Shown: positions 16,472 through 24,984, counted from the stretch's first letter. The stretch: 64,000 bases of DNA from Arthrobacter alpinus (GCF_900105965.1 NZ_FNTV01000001.1:3720001-3784000), one strand, 5' to 3'. Translations and numbers: made by a program. Notes: generated by a model not told the origin, from the sequence alone.

Positions 16472-17914
16472 CTAGAAGCTGGAGGAACTGCCGGAACCGG
16501 AGAAACTTCCGCCGCTGGAGCCGTAGCCGGAACTGCTGCCACCTGAACTGGCTTGAGTCCGGGCGGTGTCCACCGCGGACTGGCCACTGGCATACCCGGT
16601 GCTGAACGCATACACCGGGTAAAACATGTACCAGTTGGAAACAGAGCCCAAGATGGTCGCGGGGCGGCTGTCGATGTTGTCGCGGCGGCTGCGATCCATG
16701 GCTTTTTGCATGGATGTCCGCTCGGAGCCGGTTTTGGCATAGATGGCGATCATGGCCGTCGAATGCTCCTGCAGAAGGTTTGTCAGTTCCACTTGAATAT
16801 TCCGGAGCTCATCCAGGGCCACATCCGGTGTGATGATGCCGGCCTGGACGTCGGCGGACAGTTGCTGGAGTCCCTGCATGCGCTGGGCCTGAAAAGCGGC
16901 CAGGGCTGCGGTGCTGGGCTGGCCCTGTGCTTCGCGCTGGGTCAACAGTTCGGGAAGCCCGGCCAAGTCATCCATCAGGGATCCTGTCTGCCTGTCCCAT
17001 GCGGCGCCCCAGCCCGAGTACTTGTTGAGCAGCGTGTTGGTGTCCGCGATGACGTCATCGAGGCGGTCCAGTTCTTCGGCCAAGTCGGCATACTGGGCCG
17101 TGACCTTCACGTTGCCCGCCTTGGAAAGTTCCTTCTTGCTGAAGGCATGGGCCTGATGGTTCAATCCACTGGCCTCGTTGTAAAGCGTGCTGAAGTTGCG
17201 GTATTTTTCCAGCACCAGTGAGCCGTACGTGGAGGATTGGGGGATGGTTTTTGCATTTAGCTCTGTGACGGGCAGTTCGAGGCTGACGCTCGCGAAGCCG
17301 GCATCGCCGCGCTTGAGATGTTCGGCGGCCTTGGCGCGGTTCTTGGCTCGCACGCCAGCCCGGATACCCAACCCCAGCAAGGCCAAGCCGCCGGTGATAC
17401 TTGAGGTGATGATGAACCCTGCCGACAGGTACCAGGGCTGGTTGATCAGCTTGGCACCTTTCTTGACGCCCTCGATGGCGCCGTCGGTCCACTGGGCCTC
17501 GCGAAAGAGATCCTTGGTGGCGCCTTGGATGGCCTCCTGCTTTTCCAGCGAGACCTTGCGGTCCTCACCCATATAGGTGCCGACTTGGCGGCCTGCAGGA
17601 TCAAAGGCAAGGATGAATAAGCCGTCCGCCCATTTCTGGCCGTCGGCGCTGATCCATTCCGGGTGGTTGGCCCGGGCGTAACGAAGCACCTCTTCGTTGA
17701 AGTTGTCGCTGGATGAGCCGTTGCGGGTGAAAACAACAACCTTGGTGGGGCTGTGGAAGCTGATCTTCTCCAGTGCGGGGAGCAACTGGGGTTGATACAA
17801 CACCCCCGCGGTGTCCTCGACAATGATGTCCGTTGGTGGAGCGGCCATGGCTGAGGGCGCGATCCCCAAGATGGCCATGAGCGTCAGTGCAAGAATCCCC
17901 AGAATCTTCTTCAT
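16472..17914 (-). CDS. Secreted/membrane TPM-domain protein
   Basis: I start it at ATG 17914 (MKKILGILALTLMAIL), which gives a clean signal peptide ending near APSAMA-AP. The TPM domain (PF04536) spans about residues 27-150: IVEDTAGVLYQPQLLPALEKI, VVVFTRNG, WADGLFILAFD, DLFREAQW. A transmembrane helix follows at about 165-190 (AGFIITSSITGGLALLGLGI), then a long coiled-coil-rich cytoplasmic region and a C-terminal low-complexity Gly/Ser tail (GGSSSGYGSSGGSFSGSGSS). Such proteins resemble YgcG. TPM domains occur in photosystem II repair and membrane proteins, and the bacterial role is unclear. It is monocistronic. Confidence 0.85.
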   Translation of the reverse strand: MKKILGILALTLMAILGIAPSAMAAPPTDIIVEDTAGVLYQPQLLPALEKISFHSPTKVVVFTRNGSSSDNFNEEVLRYARANHPEWISADGQKWADGLFILAFDPAGRQVGTYMGEDRKVSLEKQEAIQGATKDLFREAQWTDGAIEGVKKGAKLINQPWYLSAGFIITSSITGGLALLGLGIRAGVRAKNRAKAAEHLKRGDAGFASVSLELPVTELNAKTIPQSSTYGSLVLEKYRNFSTLYNEASGLNHQAHAFSKKELSKAGNVKVTAQYADLAEELDRLDDVIADTNTLLNKYSGWGAAWDRQTGSLMDDLAGLPELLTQREAQGQPSTAALAAFQAQRMQGLQQLSADVQAGIITPDVALDELRNIQVELTNLLQEHSTAMIAIYAKTGSERTSMQKAMDRSRRDNIDSRPATILGSVSNWYMFYPVYAFSTGYASGQSAVDTARTQASSGGSSSGYGSSGGSFSGSGSSSSF

Positions 17915-18024
17915 GGGTACAGCCCACCATTTTCTTTGGGGTGGGTGCAAGCTTGGATGTCGGACCCTCCTGTCAACTGGACGCCACCAGGTTCGAAGCT
18001 GGCCGCAGGCGAACCCTGAAAAAA

Positions 18025-18510
18025 TCAGTCAAACGGCGGCGGGCCAACAATAACGATCCCGCCATTGTTCTTCCCGGACTCCATGATTTGATCGAAATCA
18101 ACCACCCCGCTGCCCTCGCCGCCCATGGGTACGCTGGCGCCCATGTAGAAACCCTGGGCGTTGCCGGGCGTCTGGAAGCACAGCACGCTGGTGTCCTCGG
18201 CCGTGACCTTGAACGCGTGGGGTTGGCCGCGCAGCGCCATGACCAAGCCGCCTGCGCCGACCCGCTGTTCAACGCCGTCGAGGTTCATGAGGATCTCCCC
18301 GGAGAGGATGTACAGGGCCTCGTCCGTGTCCGGGTGGATGTGCATGGGCGTCACCTTGCCGGACTCCATTTCATCCCGGTAGATCAGCGAAGCGCCGTCG
18401 GTGTCCTCGGTCTTGGCCAGCCAGGTGTGGACACCGCCACCGTAGAACCACCGCTGCTCACCTTCCACTGCCTGGCGGATGAATGACTTGGCCTGCTTCT
18501 TCGTGTCCAT
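18025..18510 (-). CDS. Cupin-domain protein
   Basis: A 161-residue single-domain cupin. The metal-binding motif 1 is TPMHIHPDTDEALYILSGEI (His, His, Glu), and motif 2 lies in GGLVMALRGQPHAFKV with the last His. The family includes quercetin dioxygenase-like enzymes and small metal-binding proteins; the substrate cannot be inferred. It is divergent from a TetR gene with a shared 76-bp intergenic region containing an inverted repeat, so TetR control is likely. Confidence 0.82.
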   Translation of the reverse strand: MDTKKQAKSFIRQAVEGEQRWFYGGGVHTWLAKTEDTDGASLIYRDEMESGKVTPMHIHPDTDEALYILSGEILMNLDGVEQRVGAGGLVMALRGQPHAFKVTAEDTSVLCFQTPGNAQGFYMGASVPMGGEGSGVVDFDQIMESGKNNGGIVIVGPPPFD

Positions 18511-18540
18511 GGGACTCGCCTCTTTATTGGGCTAATGAGT

Positions 18541-18562
18541 TTATGGGACTGATGTCTCATAA
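18541..18562. promoter_or_regulatory. Inverted repeat between the cupin and TetR genes
   Basis: TTATGGGAC and GTCTCATAA form 9-bp arms (8 of 9 paired) separated by TGAT. The spacing and divergent location fit a TetR operator controlling both genes. TATCAT (18574-18579) lies 7 nt before the TetR ATG. Confidence 0.6.
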
Positions 18563-18586
18563 CAAGACTGCGGTATCATAAGCTTC

Positions 18587-19195
18587 ATGTCAACCCCTTA
18601 TTTGGAACTCGGACGCAGCGGCCAGAAGCGGCGCACACTCAACGCCCTTGTGGAGGCTGCGCGTGTGATGGTCGCCGCCGGAAAGTCGCCAACTGTCGAT
18701 GAGGCTGCCGCTGCGGCCGGGGTGGCAAGGAGTACGGCCTACCGTTATTTCCCGGGGCAGCGTGAACTGTTGGCTGCAGCCCATCCGGAGACGGCGCTGG
18801 AGTCCATGCTGCCTGAAAACCCGGGACAGGATCCTGCAGAGCGGCTCGACGCCGTCGTACGCCGATTCACGGGCATGATCGTTGAAACCGAGGACCAGCA
18901 ACGGACCATGCTCAGGTTGTCGCTCGATCCGGTGGAATCCCGCGGAGGCCTTCCGCTGCGCCAAGGCCGGGCCATTCCCTGGATCACCGAGGCGCTGGAG
19001 CCGCTGCGGGGCAGGCTGTCCGACGCCGAAATTCACCGCTTGGTCTTGGCCGTCCGTAGCGCCACCGGCATCGAAGCCCTCGTCTGGCTGGTGGACATTG
19101 GCGGGTTGTCGCGTGAGGAAGCCTCGGCGTCAATGCGCTGGAGCGCCCAAGGCTTGCTTCGTCAGGCGCTGGAAATCGGGCCGCCAAGCTACTGA
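18587..19195 (+). CDS. TetR-family transcriptional regulator
   Basis: The 202-residue protein has a TetR DNA-binding domain in residues about 12-60: TLNALVEAARVMVAAG, SPTVDEAAAAAGVARSTAYRYFPGQRELL. The C-terminal half contains a pattern seen in TetR proteins acting on small aromatic or antibiotic ligands, but no specific ligand is evident. The divergent cupin gene and the inverted repeat between them suggest that the regulator controls the cupin gene and itself. Confidence 0.87.
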   Translation: MSTPYLELGRSGQKRRTLNALVEAARVMVAAGKSPTVDEAAAAAGVARSTAYRYFPGQRELLAAAHPETALESMLPENPGQDPAERLDAVVRRFTGMIVETEDQQRTMLRLSLDPVESRGGLPLRQGRAIPWITEALEPLRGRLSDAEIHRLVLAVRSATGIEALVWLVDIGGLSREEASASMRWSAQGLLRQALEIGPPSY

Positions 19196-19240
19196 AGCCA
19201 CCCCGATGAATGTTGGGGCAGGTGGTTCCCTCTAGGAGGG

Positions 19241-19648
19241 CTACTTCTTTGTTTCGTCGTTCGGGTGCTCTTCGTGAAGCTTGGCCTCGCGGGCATCGAG
19301 CTCCGCCTTGAGCTTGCGGAGCCGTTCAGCTTCAAGTTTCTGGGCCCGGTTGACGGCCAGATTGCGCAGGAACTCCGGATCGTCATCCGGAGCTGCGGAG
19401 CGGCTGCCGGAGGACGGGACGTGCCGGGTGGGGGCCTGGCCGGAGCGCTGGACCGATGCGGACACGGAGTACTGTGGCCGGCCAAAGAGGAACCAGAGAA
19501 TGACGCCAATGACATTCAGCAGCACAATGATGAGCACCCAGGCGGCCTTGGGGAAGGTTCGGACATCCTTTGAATCGCTACGGAGGCAGTCGATGAGTCC
19601 GTACACAAAAAGGACAACAACCAAGGTCACTGGAATGATATAACGCAT
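19241..19648 (-). CDS. PLDc_N (phospholipase D nuclease N-terminal) domain membrane protein
   Basis: The 135-residue protein has two transmembrane segments, about residues 3-20 and 37-57. These carry the PLDc_N (PF13396) signature, with VRTFPKAAWVLIIVLLNVIG followed by ILWFLFGRP. The cytoplasmic C-terminal half is charged and probably helical (RAQKLEAERLRKLKAELDAREAKL). No phospholipase D catalytic HKD motif is present. TAGACT lies 5 nt before the ATG. In Micrococcaceae this gene commonly sits near menA, as here; the function is unknown. Confidence 0.83.
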   Translation of the reverse strand: MRYIIPVTLVVVLFVYGLIDCLRSDSKDVRTFPKAAWVLIIVLLNVIGVILWFLFGRPQYSVSASVQRSGQAPTRHVPSSGSRSAAPDDDPEFLRNLAVNRAQKLEAERLRKLKAELDAREAKLHEEHPNDETKK

Positions 19649-19730
19649 ACCTCAGTCTACCGTTGATGAACAAAAACGAACGGGCCAAGCTACGGGGGAG
19701 ACACTCAGCTTCAGCGGCTAAACTTGGCCC

Positions 19731-20066
19731 GTGGCTTTCTTCAAATACTCCCTGATCCGTGGCGCGCTTTTCCTGGCGTTTTTCCTCATCGCCTACATGG
19801 CGTTGCATGTCCAGCCGTTCACTGCGGCCGTTGTGGCCGCCCTGTGCGCCTTTGTGGTGAGCTTCCTCTTCCTGCGCAAGCAGCGTGACGGGGCCACCGC
19901 CGTCGTAGCCGATCGCTTTGCGCCGAACGCCACCACCACGCAGTCGGCCGGTGCCATCGACGATGCCGACGCCGAGGACGCTCTCATCGACGAAAATCCG
20001 GACATCTGGATTGATGCGGACCGCAAGTCCGGAACGCCTCAGCTCGGCACGGAGAAGCCCGAATAG
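19731..20066 (+). CDS. DUF4229 membrane protein
   Basis: The 111-residue protein has two hydrophobic segments (about residues 8-24 and 30-46, ending LFLRKQRD) and an acidic C-terminal tail (DDADAEDALIDENPDIWID). It fits DUF4229, a small actinobacterial family conserved next to menA. The GTG start is preceded by TAAACT and 6 nt, a leaderless pattern. Its 3' end is only 3 bp from the convergent menA stop codon. The function is unknown. Confidence 0.8.
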   Translation: MAFFKYSLIRGALFLAFFLIAYMALHVQPFTAAVVAALCAFVVSFLFLRKQRDGATAVVADRFAPNATTTQSAGAIDDADAEDALIDENPDIWIDADRKSGTPQLGTEKPE

Positions 20067-20069
20067 CCT

Positions 20070-20948
20070 TTACAGTGCGGTCAACACCATGGCCGCGGCA
20101 AAGAGCACGCTGAATCCGAGGTTCAGCAGCCCCGTTTGCTGTAGAACCGGGATCAGGCTCTTACGCTTTTTCCCTTTGAGCATGAGCCAGCTGGGCATCA
20201 GCATGAACGGGATCAGCAGCAGCACCAGCAGAATCCAAGGCTTCGCCGGAGCGATGAACAGCATGAGCACCACGGACAGCACCAGCATCAACACGTAACT
20301 CAGGCGCGCATTCTTGTCGCCCAGCCGCACCGCCAGGGTCCGCTTGCCCACCTCGGTGTCCGTGGGAATGTCACGGACGTTGTTGGCCATGAGAAGTGCG
20401 ACGGCGATGAGTCCCGTTGAGATTGATCCCAAGACTGCCGCCGTGCTCACCGAGCCCGCCTGGGTGAAGGTGGTGCCGAGCGTCGCCACGGGGCCGAAGA
20501 ACACAAACACAAACACATCGCCAAGGCCCATGTACCCGTAGGGGTTCTTGCCGCCCGTATAACCCCATGCGGCAAGAACGGCGCCGGCTCCGACCAGGAT
20601 CAACCACCATGCCTGAGACGCCAGGACCAGACCCAGTCCGGCCAGCATGGCCAGGGCAAACATGGCGAACGCGGCCATTTTGACGTGGGACGGTTTCGCA
20701 ACGCCACTGCCCACCAGGCGCAGCGGGCCAACCCTGACCTCGTCGGTTCCCCGAATACCGTCCGAGTAGTCGTTGGCGTAGTTAACGCCAATCTGCAGCA
20801 GCAGGGCAACAAGTGCTGCCAAGACGGCCCGGCCCCAGTGCAGTTCACCCAGGTCGTAGGCTGCGGCAGTACCGATAATCACGGGAGCCACTGCCATGGG
20901 CAGGGTCCTCAGACGAGCCCCGGATATCCATTGCCCCACAGTGGCCAC
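20070..20948 (-). CDS. menA: 1,4-dihydroxy-2-naphthoate polyprenyltransferase
   Basis: MenA is a UbiA-family membrane enzyme that attaches the polyprenyl chain to 1,4-dihydroxy-2-naphthoate, giving demethylmenaquinone. I start it at GTG 20948 (MATVGQWISGARLRTLP), with AAGGAG 7 nt upstream and the same N terminus as the mycobacterial enzyme; the open frame to 20993 is less likely. The first Asp-rich motif is NYANDYSDGIRGTDEVR and the second is NNVRDIPTDTEVGKRTLAVR. About eight transmembrane segments fit the family. It lies downstream of menB and menE on the same strand, separated from menE by 84 bp. Confidence 0.95.
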   Translation of the reverse strand: MATVGQWISGARLRTLPMAVAPVIIGTAAAYDLGELHWGRAVLAALVALLLQIGVNYANDYSDGIRGTDEVRVGPLRLVGSGVAKPSHVKMAAFAMFALAMLAGLGLVLASQAWWLILVGAGAVLAAWGYTGGKNPYGYMGLGDVFVFVFFGPVATLGTTFTQAGSVSTAAVLGSISTGLIAVALLMANNVRDIPTDTEVGKRTLAVRLGDKNARLSYVLMLVLSVVLMLFIAPAKPWILLVLLLIPFMLMPSWLMLKGKKRKSLIPVLQQTGLLNLGFSVLFAAAMVLTAL

Positions 20949-21032
20949 AGCGTTACTCCTTATTGTGCAAATGAAAACTGAATGCGGACCCACAAATAGG
21001 ACCCACAGGGTTAATTGTGCCGCTTCGTGGCG

Positions 21033-22175
21033 CTATGCGGCTTGGGCGGCATCGGCCAGGGTGGCCAAAATTGCCGACCTGTCGGGCTTTCCGTTGGCCA
21101 ACAGCGGCAGCTCGGAGACGAACACCACAGTCTTGGGCACAAGATGCGGCTCCAAAATCGAGGTGGCCCCGGCCATCAGCTCCGCCTCGGAACAGCTGGC
21201 CACAACCATGGCCGCAACCTGCTGGCCCCATTCGGCGGAAGGCACGGGGACCACGAACGCTTCACGGACGCCCTGCACACGGTGCAGGCCATCCGTCACG
21301 GCAGTTGCGGAAACCTTTAGCCCGCCCGTGATGATGACATCGTCCACACGGCCCAGCACCCGCAGCCGTCCCTCAGGGTCCAACTCGCCCAGATCGCCGC
21401 TCTCATACCAACGCACCATCTCGCCGTCGTGCTCTTCCTCAAAGAAGGACGCCTGGGTGAGGGCGGCATCGCCCAGATAGCCGGCAGCCACCACGGGCCC
21501 ACCGAGCCAGACCCGGCCGTCACGGATGGCGAGCTCCACGCCTTCGAGCGGGACGCCGTCGTACACGGCACCGCCGCACGTCTCGCTCATGCCATAGGTG
21601 GTCACCACGTTCAGCCCGGCACCGCGCGCAGCCTCGAGCAGCACGGGGTTGATGGGACCGCCGCCGAGCAGAATCGCGTTGAAACGGCGCAGCACCGTGA
21701 GCGTCTCCGCCGTCGGATTGTTGAGCAGGCGCGTCAGCTGGGTTGGCACCAACGAGGTGAAACGCATCTTGTCGGTGAGCTCCAGCGCGCCCTCGGTGAA
21801 CGCCTCGGGGGTGAACCCGCCGCTCAGGTCCATGGCCCACGGGCGGGTTCCGGCGAACAAGCTGCGCACCAAAACCTGCAGGCCCGCCACATAGTTCATC
21901 GGCAGAGCCAGCAGCCACTGTCCCTCACCCTGCAACGCCATCGCCGTGCCCACCGACGATGCCGCCAGCGACTCAACGCTGAGCATGGTCCGCTTGGGTG
22001 TGCCGGTGCTCCCGGAGGTAAGCACGACGGCGGCAATCTCGGTGTCGCTGTCGGCTGGCAGTCCCAGCTCACTTTGCGGGATGAGGGTGAAGCTGCCGTC
22101 GGGGGCAATCTGGACCGCGGGGCCCTCGCCGGAGAGGGCCTCGGAAAGTGCCTTGAGCAGGGGTTCGATGTTCAT
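21033..22175 (-). CDS. menE: o-Succinylbenzoate-CoA ligase
   Basis: MenE adenylates o-succinylbenzoate and transfers it to CoA in menaquinone synthesis. The AMP-binding family motifs are visible: the P-loop LTSGSTGTPKRTML (about residues 50-63), VVTTYGMSETCGG, the YESGDLGELDPEGRL block with its adenosine-binding Asp, and the hinge RVDDVIITGGLKV. At 380 residues it is shorter than E. coli MenE (451), as is usual for the actinobacterial form, which lacks part of the N-terminal region. It starts 13 bp after menB, so the two are cotranscribed. Confidence 0.93.
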   Translation of the reverse strand: MNIEPLLKALSEALSGEGPAVQIAPDGSFTLIPQSELGLPADSDTEIAAVVLTSGSTGTPKRTMLSVESLAASSVGTAMALQGEGQWLLALPMNYVAGLQVLVRSLFAGTRPWAMDLSGGFTPEAFTEGALELTDKMRFTSLVPTQLTRLLNNPTAETLTVLRRFNAILLGGGPINPVLLEAARGAGLNVVTTYGMSETCGGAVYDGVPLEGVELAIRDGRVWLGGPVVAAGYLGDAALTQASFFEEEHDGEMVRWYESGDLGELDPEGRLRVLGRVDDVIITGGLKVSATAVTDGLHRVQGVREAFVVPVPSAEWGQQVAAMVVASCSEAELMAGATSILEPHLVPKTVVFVSELPLLANGKPDRSAILATLADAAQAA

Positions 22176-22188
22176 GTGCGCCTAAGTA

Positions 22189-23145
22189 TTAGAAGTAGTA
22201 CGGGAAGGAGGACCAGTCGGGGTCGCGCTTTTCCAGGAACGCTTCCTTGCCCTCCACTGCCTCGTCCGTCATGTAGGCCAGGCGGGTGGCCTCGCCGGCG
22301 AAGACCTGCTGGCCAGCCAGGCCGTCGTCGGCCAAGTTGAAGGCAAACTTGAGCATGCGGATGGCTTGCGGGGACTGGCGGGCAATGTCGGCGGCGTATT
22401 CCAGCGCCGTGTTTTCCAGGTCCGAGTGGGCCACGGCCTCGTTGACGGCACCCATGCGGACCATGTCGTCCGCGGAGTATTCGCGGGCCAGGAAGAAGAT
22501 TTCGCGGGCGTTCTTCTGGCCGATTTGGCGGGCCAGCAGTGCCGAGCCATAACCGGCGTCGAAGGAGCCCACTGTGGCGTCCGTCTGCTTGAACTTGCCG
22601 TGCTCGCGGGAGGCGATGGTCAAGTCAGATACCACGTGGAGCGAGTGCCCGCCGCCGGCTGCCCAGCCGTTGACCACCGCAATGACCACCTTGGGCATGG
22701 TGCGCATGAGCCGCTGGACCTCCAGGATGTGGAGGCGTCCGGCGCGGGCGGGGTCGATGGTTTCCTTCGTCTCGCCATCTGCGTACTTGTAGCCGTCGCG
22801 GCCACGGATGCGCTGGTCTCCGCCGGAGCAGAAGGAATGGCCGCCGTCCTTGGGGGAGGGGCCGTTGCCTGTCAGCAGCACGGTTGCAACATCCGGGGTC
22901 ATGCGTGCGTGGTCCATGGCGCGGTACAGCTCATCGACGGTGCCAGGGCGGAACGCATTGCGGACCTCGGGGCGGTTGAAGGCGATCCGGACCGTGGGGA
23001 GATCCCGGACGATGTTGCCTGCCGCGTCCCGCTCCACCTGGCGGTGGTATGTCATGTCGGTGAAGTCGAAGCCCTCCACCAGACGCCAACGGGTGGGGTC
23101 GAAGATGTCGGATACCTGATCTGGAAAATTCGTAGCGCTGCTCAC
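22189..23145 (-). CDS. menB: 1,4-dihydroxy-2-naphthoyl-CoA synthase
   Basis: MenB is a crotonase-fold enzyme that closes the second naphthoquinone ring from o-succinylbenzoyl-CoA. The 318-residue protein has the oxyanion-hole region VVNGWAAGGGHSLHVVSD and the MenB-specific TDATVGSFDAGYGSALLAR with its catalytic Asp. It also has the C-terminal extension ending KRDPDWSSFPYYF, which distinguishes MenB from ordinary enoyl-CoA hydratases. The start is GTG 23145, preceded by TAGAAT and 7 nt. It is the first gene of menB-menE-menA. Confidence 0.96.
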   Translation of the reverse strand: MSSATNFPDQVSDIFDPTRWRLVEGFDFTDMTYHRQVERDAAGNIVRDLPTVRIAFNRPEVRNAFRPGTVDELYRAMDHARMTPDVATVLLTGNGPSPKDGGHSFCSGGDQRIRGRDGYKYADGETKETIDPARAGRLHILEVQRLMRTMPKVVIAVVNGWAAGGGHSLHVVSDLTIASREHGKFKQTDATVGSFDAGYGSALLARQIGQKNAREIFFLAREYSADDMVRMGAVNEAVAHSDLENTALEYAADIARQSPQAIRMLKFAFNLADDGLAGQQVFAGEATRLAYMTDEAVEGKEAFLEKRDPDWSSFPYYF

Positions 23146-23184
23146 CCTTGTGATTCTAGCTGGCGCGAGCCTGTGTACCGGGCG

Positions 23185-23619
23185 CTAGCTAATACAGAAC
23201 TCGTTGCCTTCGGGATCGGCCATGGTGAACCATGCGTGCGGACCCTGGCTTGCCTCCCAAAGAAAGGTGGCACCGCGGGCTTCCAGCTTTTCGCGTACCG
23301 ACTCCTTGGTGTCGCCGCCCAAGCGCACGTCCCAGTGAATACGGTTCTTGCCAGTCTTCTTGTCCGTGCTGCTTTGAAACAGAATCCTGGGTTGATCCGG
23401 GCTTGCCCCCACTCCCGCTGTGATGGCCTGGCCGTCTTTCCAAACCAAGACGCCCTTGTGGATGAGTGTTTGCTCGTCCGTGGCGAAGCCTTGGTCCACC
23501 ATGGAGCGGATGAAGTCTTCGTCGCTTGGCTCGGTCTGCCAGCCCATGGTCTCGGCCCACCAATCGGCGAGTTCGTGCGGATTGATGCAGTCAACAACTA
23601 TTTGCAATGAGTAGGCCAT
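23185..23619 (-). CDS. VOC-family (glyoxalase/bleomycin resistance-like) protein
   Basis: The 144-residue protein has the paired beta-alpha-beta-beta-beta layout of the vicinal oxygen chelate fold. The first half is LQIVVDCINPHELADWWAETMGW and the second begins IHWDVRLGGDTKESVREKLEARGA, with metal-ligand-like His in IHWDV and the C-terminal Glu in WFTMADPEGNEFCI. It resembles the glyoxalase-like PF18029 group frequent in actinobacteria. The substrate is unknown. It lies just upstream of menB on the same strand with a 39-bp gap. Confidence 0.82.
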   Translation of the reverse strand: MAYSLQIVVDCINPHELADWWAETMGWQTEPSDEDFIRSMVDQGFATDEQTLIHKGVLVWKDGQAITAGVGASPDQPRILFQSSTDKKTGKNRIHWDVRLGGDTKESVREKLEARGATFLWEASQGPHAWFTMADPEGNEFCIS

Positions 23620-23657
23620 GGGGAAAGTCTGCCGTGGCCTGCGCGGGGCGTCCAGTG

Positions 23658-23756
23658 CCTAAACGCATACGCACCACTCGAGACGAGTTCGGCGCAGAAA
23701 CACGTATACGCACGACTCGAGACGAGTCGTGCGTATACGTTCACATAGCGTTTAGG
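23658..23756. terminator. Nested palindromic element downstream of doxX
   Basis: The core, 23702-23740, is a perfect 18-bp inverted repeat with an AGA loop. A degenerate copy of the same motif (CGCATACGCACCACTCGAGA) lies just upstream at 23664-23683. Outer 9-bp arms, CCTAAACGC (23658-23666) and GCGTTTAGG (23748-23756), enclose both. It separates doxX from the VOC gene and probably terminates doxX. The duplicated internal motif suggests a repeat-family element rather than a simple terminator. Confidence 0.65.
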
Positions 23757-23758
23757 GC

Positions 23759-24193
23759 TTAGGCCAAAACGCGCAGCTTGGAGTTGCTGCGACCGAACAA
23801 AACGTTGTCCAGGGAGAACTTGCCGGGGCCAACAAGGGTCAGGGCAAGGGCTGCGGCACCCAAAAGGAGTACCAGCTCGTAGCCGCCGGCCTCAACGAAG
23901 ACGCCTGCCGAGGCGTGGACCAAGAAGATGGCGCCCAGCATGTTCAGCGTCAGCAGGGCAGCGAACGGACGGGTGGCGAGGCCAAGGATCAGGGCGATGC
24001 CACCAACCAGTTCCAGCGTGGCAATGATGGGCGCAACTACGTCCGCGGCGGGGACACCCATCTGGGCAAAGGCGCCCTGGGTTCCGGTGATGGTGAATTC
24101 GTTGTACTTCTGCCAGCCGTGGGCGGCGAAAAGGAAGCCAACTACAACGCGAAGGACGGTGCGGGCAACGGTGTTCAGAGCAAGGTTATTCAT
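23759..24193 (-). CDS. DoxX-family membrane protein
   Basis: The 144-residue protein has four hydrophobic segments and the DoxX (PF07681) features TVLRVVVGFLFAAHGWQKY, then VAPIIATLELVGGIALILGL and ATRPFAALLTLNMLGAIFLV. DoxX proteins are four-helix membrane subunits linked to thiosulfate:quinone oxidoreductase or redox stress systems; here there is no partner enzyme. Two palindromes lie upstream (24256-24307), suggesting regulation by a MarR- or TetR-type protein encoded elsewhere. Confidence 0.87.
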   Translation of the reverse strand: MNNLALNTVARTVLRVVVGFLFAAHGWQKYNEFTITGTQGAFAQMGVPAADVVAPIIATLELVGGIALILGLATRPFAALLTLNMLGAIFLVHASAGVFVEAGGYELVLLLGAAALALTLVGPGKFSLDNVLFGRSNSKLRVLA

Positions 24194-24255
24194 TGGAATC
24201 TCAACGTTTCGTGGGGGTCATGGAAAGGCCTTCAGGAAGAAGCGCCGAGCATCAA

Positions 24256-24307
24256 TTGATTGAAGCTTCAATCAAAGTCTCTCAGATATCAAGTTGATAC
24301 GTCAACT
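24256..24307. promoter_or_regulatory. Two palindromes between doxX and the GNAT gene
   Basis: TTGATTGAAGCTTCAATCAA (24256-24275) is a perfect 20-bp palindrome. AGTTGA-TACG-TCAACT (24292-24307) is a second, with 6-bp arms. The TTGA-rich sequence resembles MarR-family operators. No regulator gene is adjacent. Confidence 0.55.
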
Positions 24308-24375
24308 ATTGAAGGGTGTGTGACGCTTTTGGACGCGCTTACAGGCGCTGCGGGGCCGTCCGCTAGTGTTTTTCC

Positions 24376-24984
24376 ATGACTGCAATTGCGCCCGTGACCT
24401 TGCAAGGAAAATACGTAACTCTTGAACCCCTGAGCATGGACCACCACGACGGCTTGGTCGAGGCAGCCTCCGACGGCGAACTGTGGAACCTTTGGTACAC
24501 CTCGGTGCCGCGCCCGGAGGGTATCCGTGCCGAGATTGAGCGCCGGCTGACCTTGCAGGATACGGGTTCGATGATGCCTTTCACGACGCGGCTCAACGAT
24601 CCTGAAACTGGCCAGCCCGGCAGGATCATTGGCATGACGACGTACTGCAATATCAGCGCAGATGTGCCGCGCCTGGAGATTGGCTACACCTGGAATGCGG
24701 CCAGCGTGCAAGGAACCGGCACCAATCCGGACAGCAAAAAGCTCCTGCTTGAGCATGCGTTTGAGGTCCTGGACTGCGTGGCGGTTGAATTCAACACGCA
24801 CTGGATGAATATGCAGTCCCGAACTGCCATTGCCAGGCTCGGCGCAAAGCAGGACGGCGTTCTGCGCGCGCACCGCCGCATGCCCGACGGCTCTCTGCGC
24901 GACACCGTGGTGTTCTCCATCCTCGCTGCGGAGTGGCCCCAGGTCCGCAATGGCCTGGACCTGCGCATCAACAAGCAACGGTGA
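24376..24984 (+). CDS. GNAT-family N-acetyltransferase (RimJ-like)
   Basis: The 202-residue protein fits the RimJ/RimL-type acetyltransferase fold: VTLQGKYVTLEPLSMDHHD at the N terminus, GRIIGMTTYCNI with the central strand, LEIGYTWNAASVQGTGTNPD as the acetyl-CoA-binding region, and NMQSRTAIARLGAKQDGVLR near the C terminus. The substrate is unknown. TAGTGT and a 6-nt spacer precede the ATG, a leaderless layout. The stop overlaps the GTG of the phosphatase gene (GTGA), so the two are coupled. Confidence 0.9.
   Translation: MTAIAPVTLQGKYVTLEPLSMDHHDGLVEAASDGELWNLWYTSVPRPEGIRAEIERRLTLQDTGSMMPFTTRLNDPETGQPGRIIGMTTYCNISADVPRLEIGYTWNAASVQGTGTNPDSKKLLLEHAFEVLDCVAVEFNTHWMNMQSRTAIARLGAKQDGVLRAHRRMPDGSLRDTVVFSILAAEWPQVRNGLDLRINKQR

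Noticed and set aside
22366..23610. 414-codon plus-strand open frame over menB and the VOC gene
   Set aside because: It is the antisense frame of two well-supported genes and has no recognisable motif.
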